From UBA4742 sp037138595 (GTDB taxonomy: Bacteria > Actinomycetota > Acidimicrobiia > Acidimicrobiales > Acidimicrobilacustridaceae), in NCBI GenBank assembly GCA_037138595.1, contig JBAXIB010000030.1, positions 1 through 23,137 of the forward strand: DNA of 23,137 bases, written 5' to 3'. Under the pieces are notes generated by a model. That model did not search any database, was not told where the DNA came from, and saw nothing but the letters and a program-made list of their open reading frames with translations. Each line of letters opens with the position of its first letter. The first letter of the stretch is position 1. Of the stretch, positions 22,172-23,137 are shown piece after piece. The translations under genes were made by a program, and so were the position numbers.

Positions 22172-23137
22172 ATGACCCGTTTCCGCACTGTCGCCACGGT
22201 TGCTGTGCTCGCAACCTGTATCGGCCTCGTCGCCGCGGCAGGTTCTTCGCCGGCAGGTGCGGGACAGTTCCCGGGCGTAAACGGCAAAGTTGCCTATACC
22301 AAAGAACTCAGCTCGTGTGACTATTGCGACAACATCTACATGATGAATGCTGACGGCACCGGCGAAACCCAACTGACTTTCGGCAGCGGCGGAAACCAGA
22401 CACCGGCTTGGTCATCAGACGGCACCAAAATCGCATTCACCAGCAACCGGGATGGCCATCACCAGATTTATGTGATGAACGCTGACGGAACCGGCCAAAC
22501 CAACATTTCGAACGACGCCTTCGATGCGAGCTCGGGGTCGTGGTCGCCCGATGGCACCCAAATAGCCTTTGACACCAGTCGGGACGGCAACGGCGAGATT
22601 TACGTCATGAATGCTGACGGAACCGGCCAAACCAATCTCACCCAACATGCGGGCGACGACCAGGCTCCATCGTGGTCGCCCGACGGCACCAAAATCGCAT
22701 TCCACAGCACCCGCGACGCCAACTACGAGATCTACTCGATGAACGCCGATGGCACTGGCCAAACTGACCTCACCAACACCAGCGGACGCGGTGACTTTGG
22801 GCCGTCGTGGTCGCCTGACGGCACTCACCTGCTGTTCAATTCAGACCGCACCGGAAGCTGGGAACTGTTTTCGATGACCGCCGCCGGCACCGAACAAACC
22901 AACCTCACCAGCGACCTGATTCCCAGCACGACAGGCTCATGGTCGCCAGACGGCACCAAAATCGTTCTTTCGAACGACGCTGACCTCTTTGTCATGAATG
23001 CCGACGGATCCGCAAGGGTAAAAATCACCAATGCAACGAGCGAATATTTCTTTCAACCGGTCTGGCAAGTTGCTCCAGCAGTCGTATCGACGACGACCAC
23101 GTCTGCGCCGACCACGACCGCTCCGCCGGCCGCAGCC
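22172..23137 (+). CDS. Exported TolB-like six-bladed beta-propeller protein (partial, 3' end outside window)
   Basis: 322 residues are visible from the ATG at 22172, preferred over the in-frame ATG at 22154 because AAGGA lies 7 nt upstream. The N-terminus is a signal peptide (basic MTRFR, hydrophobic core, cleavage probably after AGA near residue 31). Six PD40/TolB-type repeats follow, each with a core such as EIYVMNADGTGQTNLT and a WSPDGTKIAF entry strand, enough to close a six-bladed propeller. The first blade carries a Cys pair (CDYC). After the last blade a Thr/Pro/Ala linker (STTTTSAPTTTAPPAAA) begins and runs off the window, so another domain or a wall-anchoring tail may follow. Such propellers usually bind proteins or glycans at the cell surface; no catalytic motif is seen. 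TolB itself is not implied, since no Tol-Pal genes are near. Confidence 0.85.
   Translation, partial: MTRFRTVATVAVLATCIGLVAAAGSSPAGAGQFPGVNGKVAYTKELSSCDYCDNIYMMNADGTGETQLTFGSGGNQTPAWSSDGTKIAFTSNRDGHHQIYVMNADGTGQTNISNDAFDASSGSWSPDGTQIAFDTSRDGNGEIYVMNADGTGQTNLTQHAGDDQAPSWSPDGTKIAFHSTRDANYEIYSMNADGTGQTDLTNTSGRGDFGPSWSPDGTHLLFNSDRTGSWELFSMTAAGTEQTNLTSDLIPSTTGSWSPDGTKIVLSNDADLFVMNADGSARVKITNATSEYFFQPVWQVAPAVVSTTTTSAPTTTAPPAAA
22409..23062 (+). repeat. 132-nt tandem coding repeats of the propeller
   Basis: The conserved Trp codon that opens each WS.DG motif recurs at 22409, 22541, 22673, 22808, 22940 and 23063, with spacings of 132, 132, 135, 132 and 123 nt. The middle copies are also similar at the DNA level (for example GCTGACGGAACCGGCCAAAC twice), which suggests fairly recent duplication or conversion between blades. 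Confidence 0.85.

Noticed and set aside
22415..22828. A minus-strand ORF with internally repeated Val/Gly/Arg-rich sequence
   Set aside because: The repeats simply mirror the 132-nt blade repeats of the propeller gene on the other strand.

Overview
The window looks like a stretch of actinobacterial chromosome. It has moderate GC (mid-50s by eye), frequent GTG/TTG starts and tightly overlapping genes. The gene order is tig-clpP-clpX-folC, then ndk, mreBCD-mrdA-rodA, a radical-SAM pair (TIGR03960/TIGR03936-type), an RNase E with a long disordered N-terminal extension, then rplU-rpmA. mreB in an actinobacterium at this GC suggests Acidimicrobiia (Ilumatobacter-like), but that placement is inference. 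I saw no tRNA, rRNA, IS element, prophage or CRISPR.

Layout. Positions 1-2651 (minus) hold three Tad/Flp-pilus genes joined by ATGA overlaps: two paralogous TadE-like pseudopilins and a TadG-like protein that runs off the left edge. Divergent from them at 2854-4032 (plus) is an HD-domain dGTPase-like gene, which converges on the main minus-strand block. That block, read from right to left, has three parts. tig, clpP, clpX and folC (20600-15726) cover protein folding, proteolysis and folate. mreB, mreC, mreD, mrdA and rodA (15084-9488) form the elongasome for lateral cell-wall growth. The radical-SAM pair, rne, rplU and rpmA (9435-4120) concern RNA and the ribosome. ndk (plus) lies between mreB and folC and overlaps the 3' end of folC by 42 bp. 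To the right of tig, 20643-23137 is accessory: a secreted HNH-nuclease lipoprotein with an excalibur domain, a small zinc-ribbon protein with an acidic tail, and an exported six-bladed TolB-like propeller that runs off the right edge.

How the genes work together. Trigger factor, ClpP and ClpX handle nascent chains and their turnover. MreBCD, PBP2 and RodA build side-wall peptidoglycan. RNase E with L21/L27 and the uncharacterised radical-SAM pair form a conserved RNA/ribosome neighbourhood. Coupling is strong: GTGA, ATGA or TAGTG junctions occur at tig/clpP, mreC/mreD, mrdA/rodA, TIGR03960/TIGR03936 and within the tad genes.

Most of the window is conserved housekeeping DNA. The least explained items are the radical-SAM pair, the single ClpP2-like clpP, the four-cysteine TadE paralogs, the folC acidic tail antisense to ndk, a two-tier hairpin between clpX and folC, and a set of SD-less genes with a TAnnnT box 6-9 nt before the start codon, which suggests leaderless transcripts.
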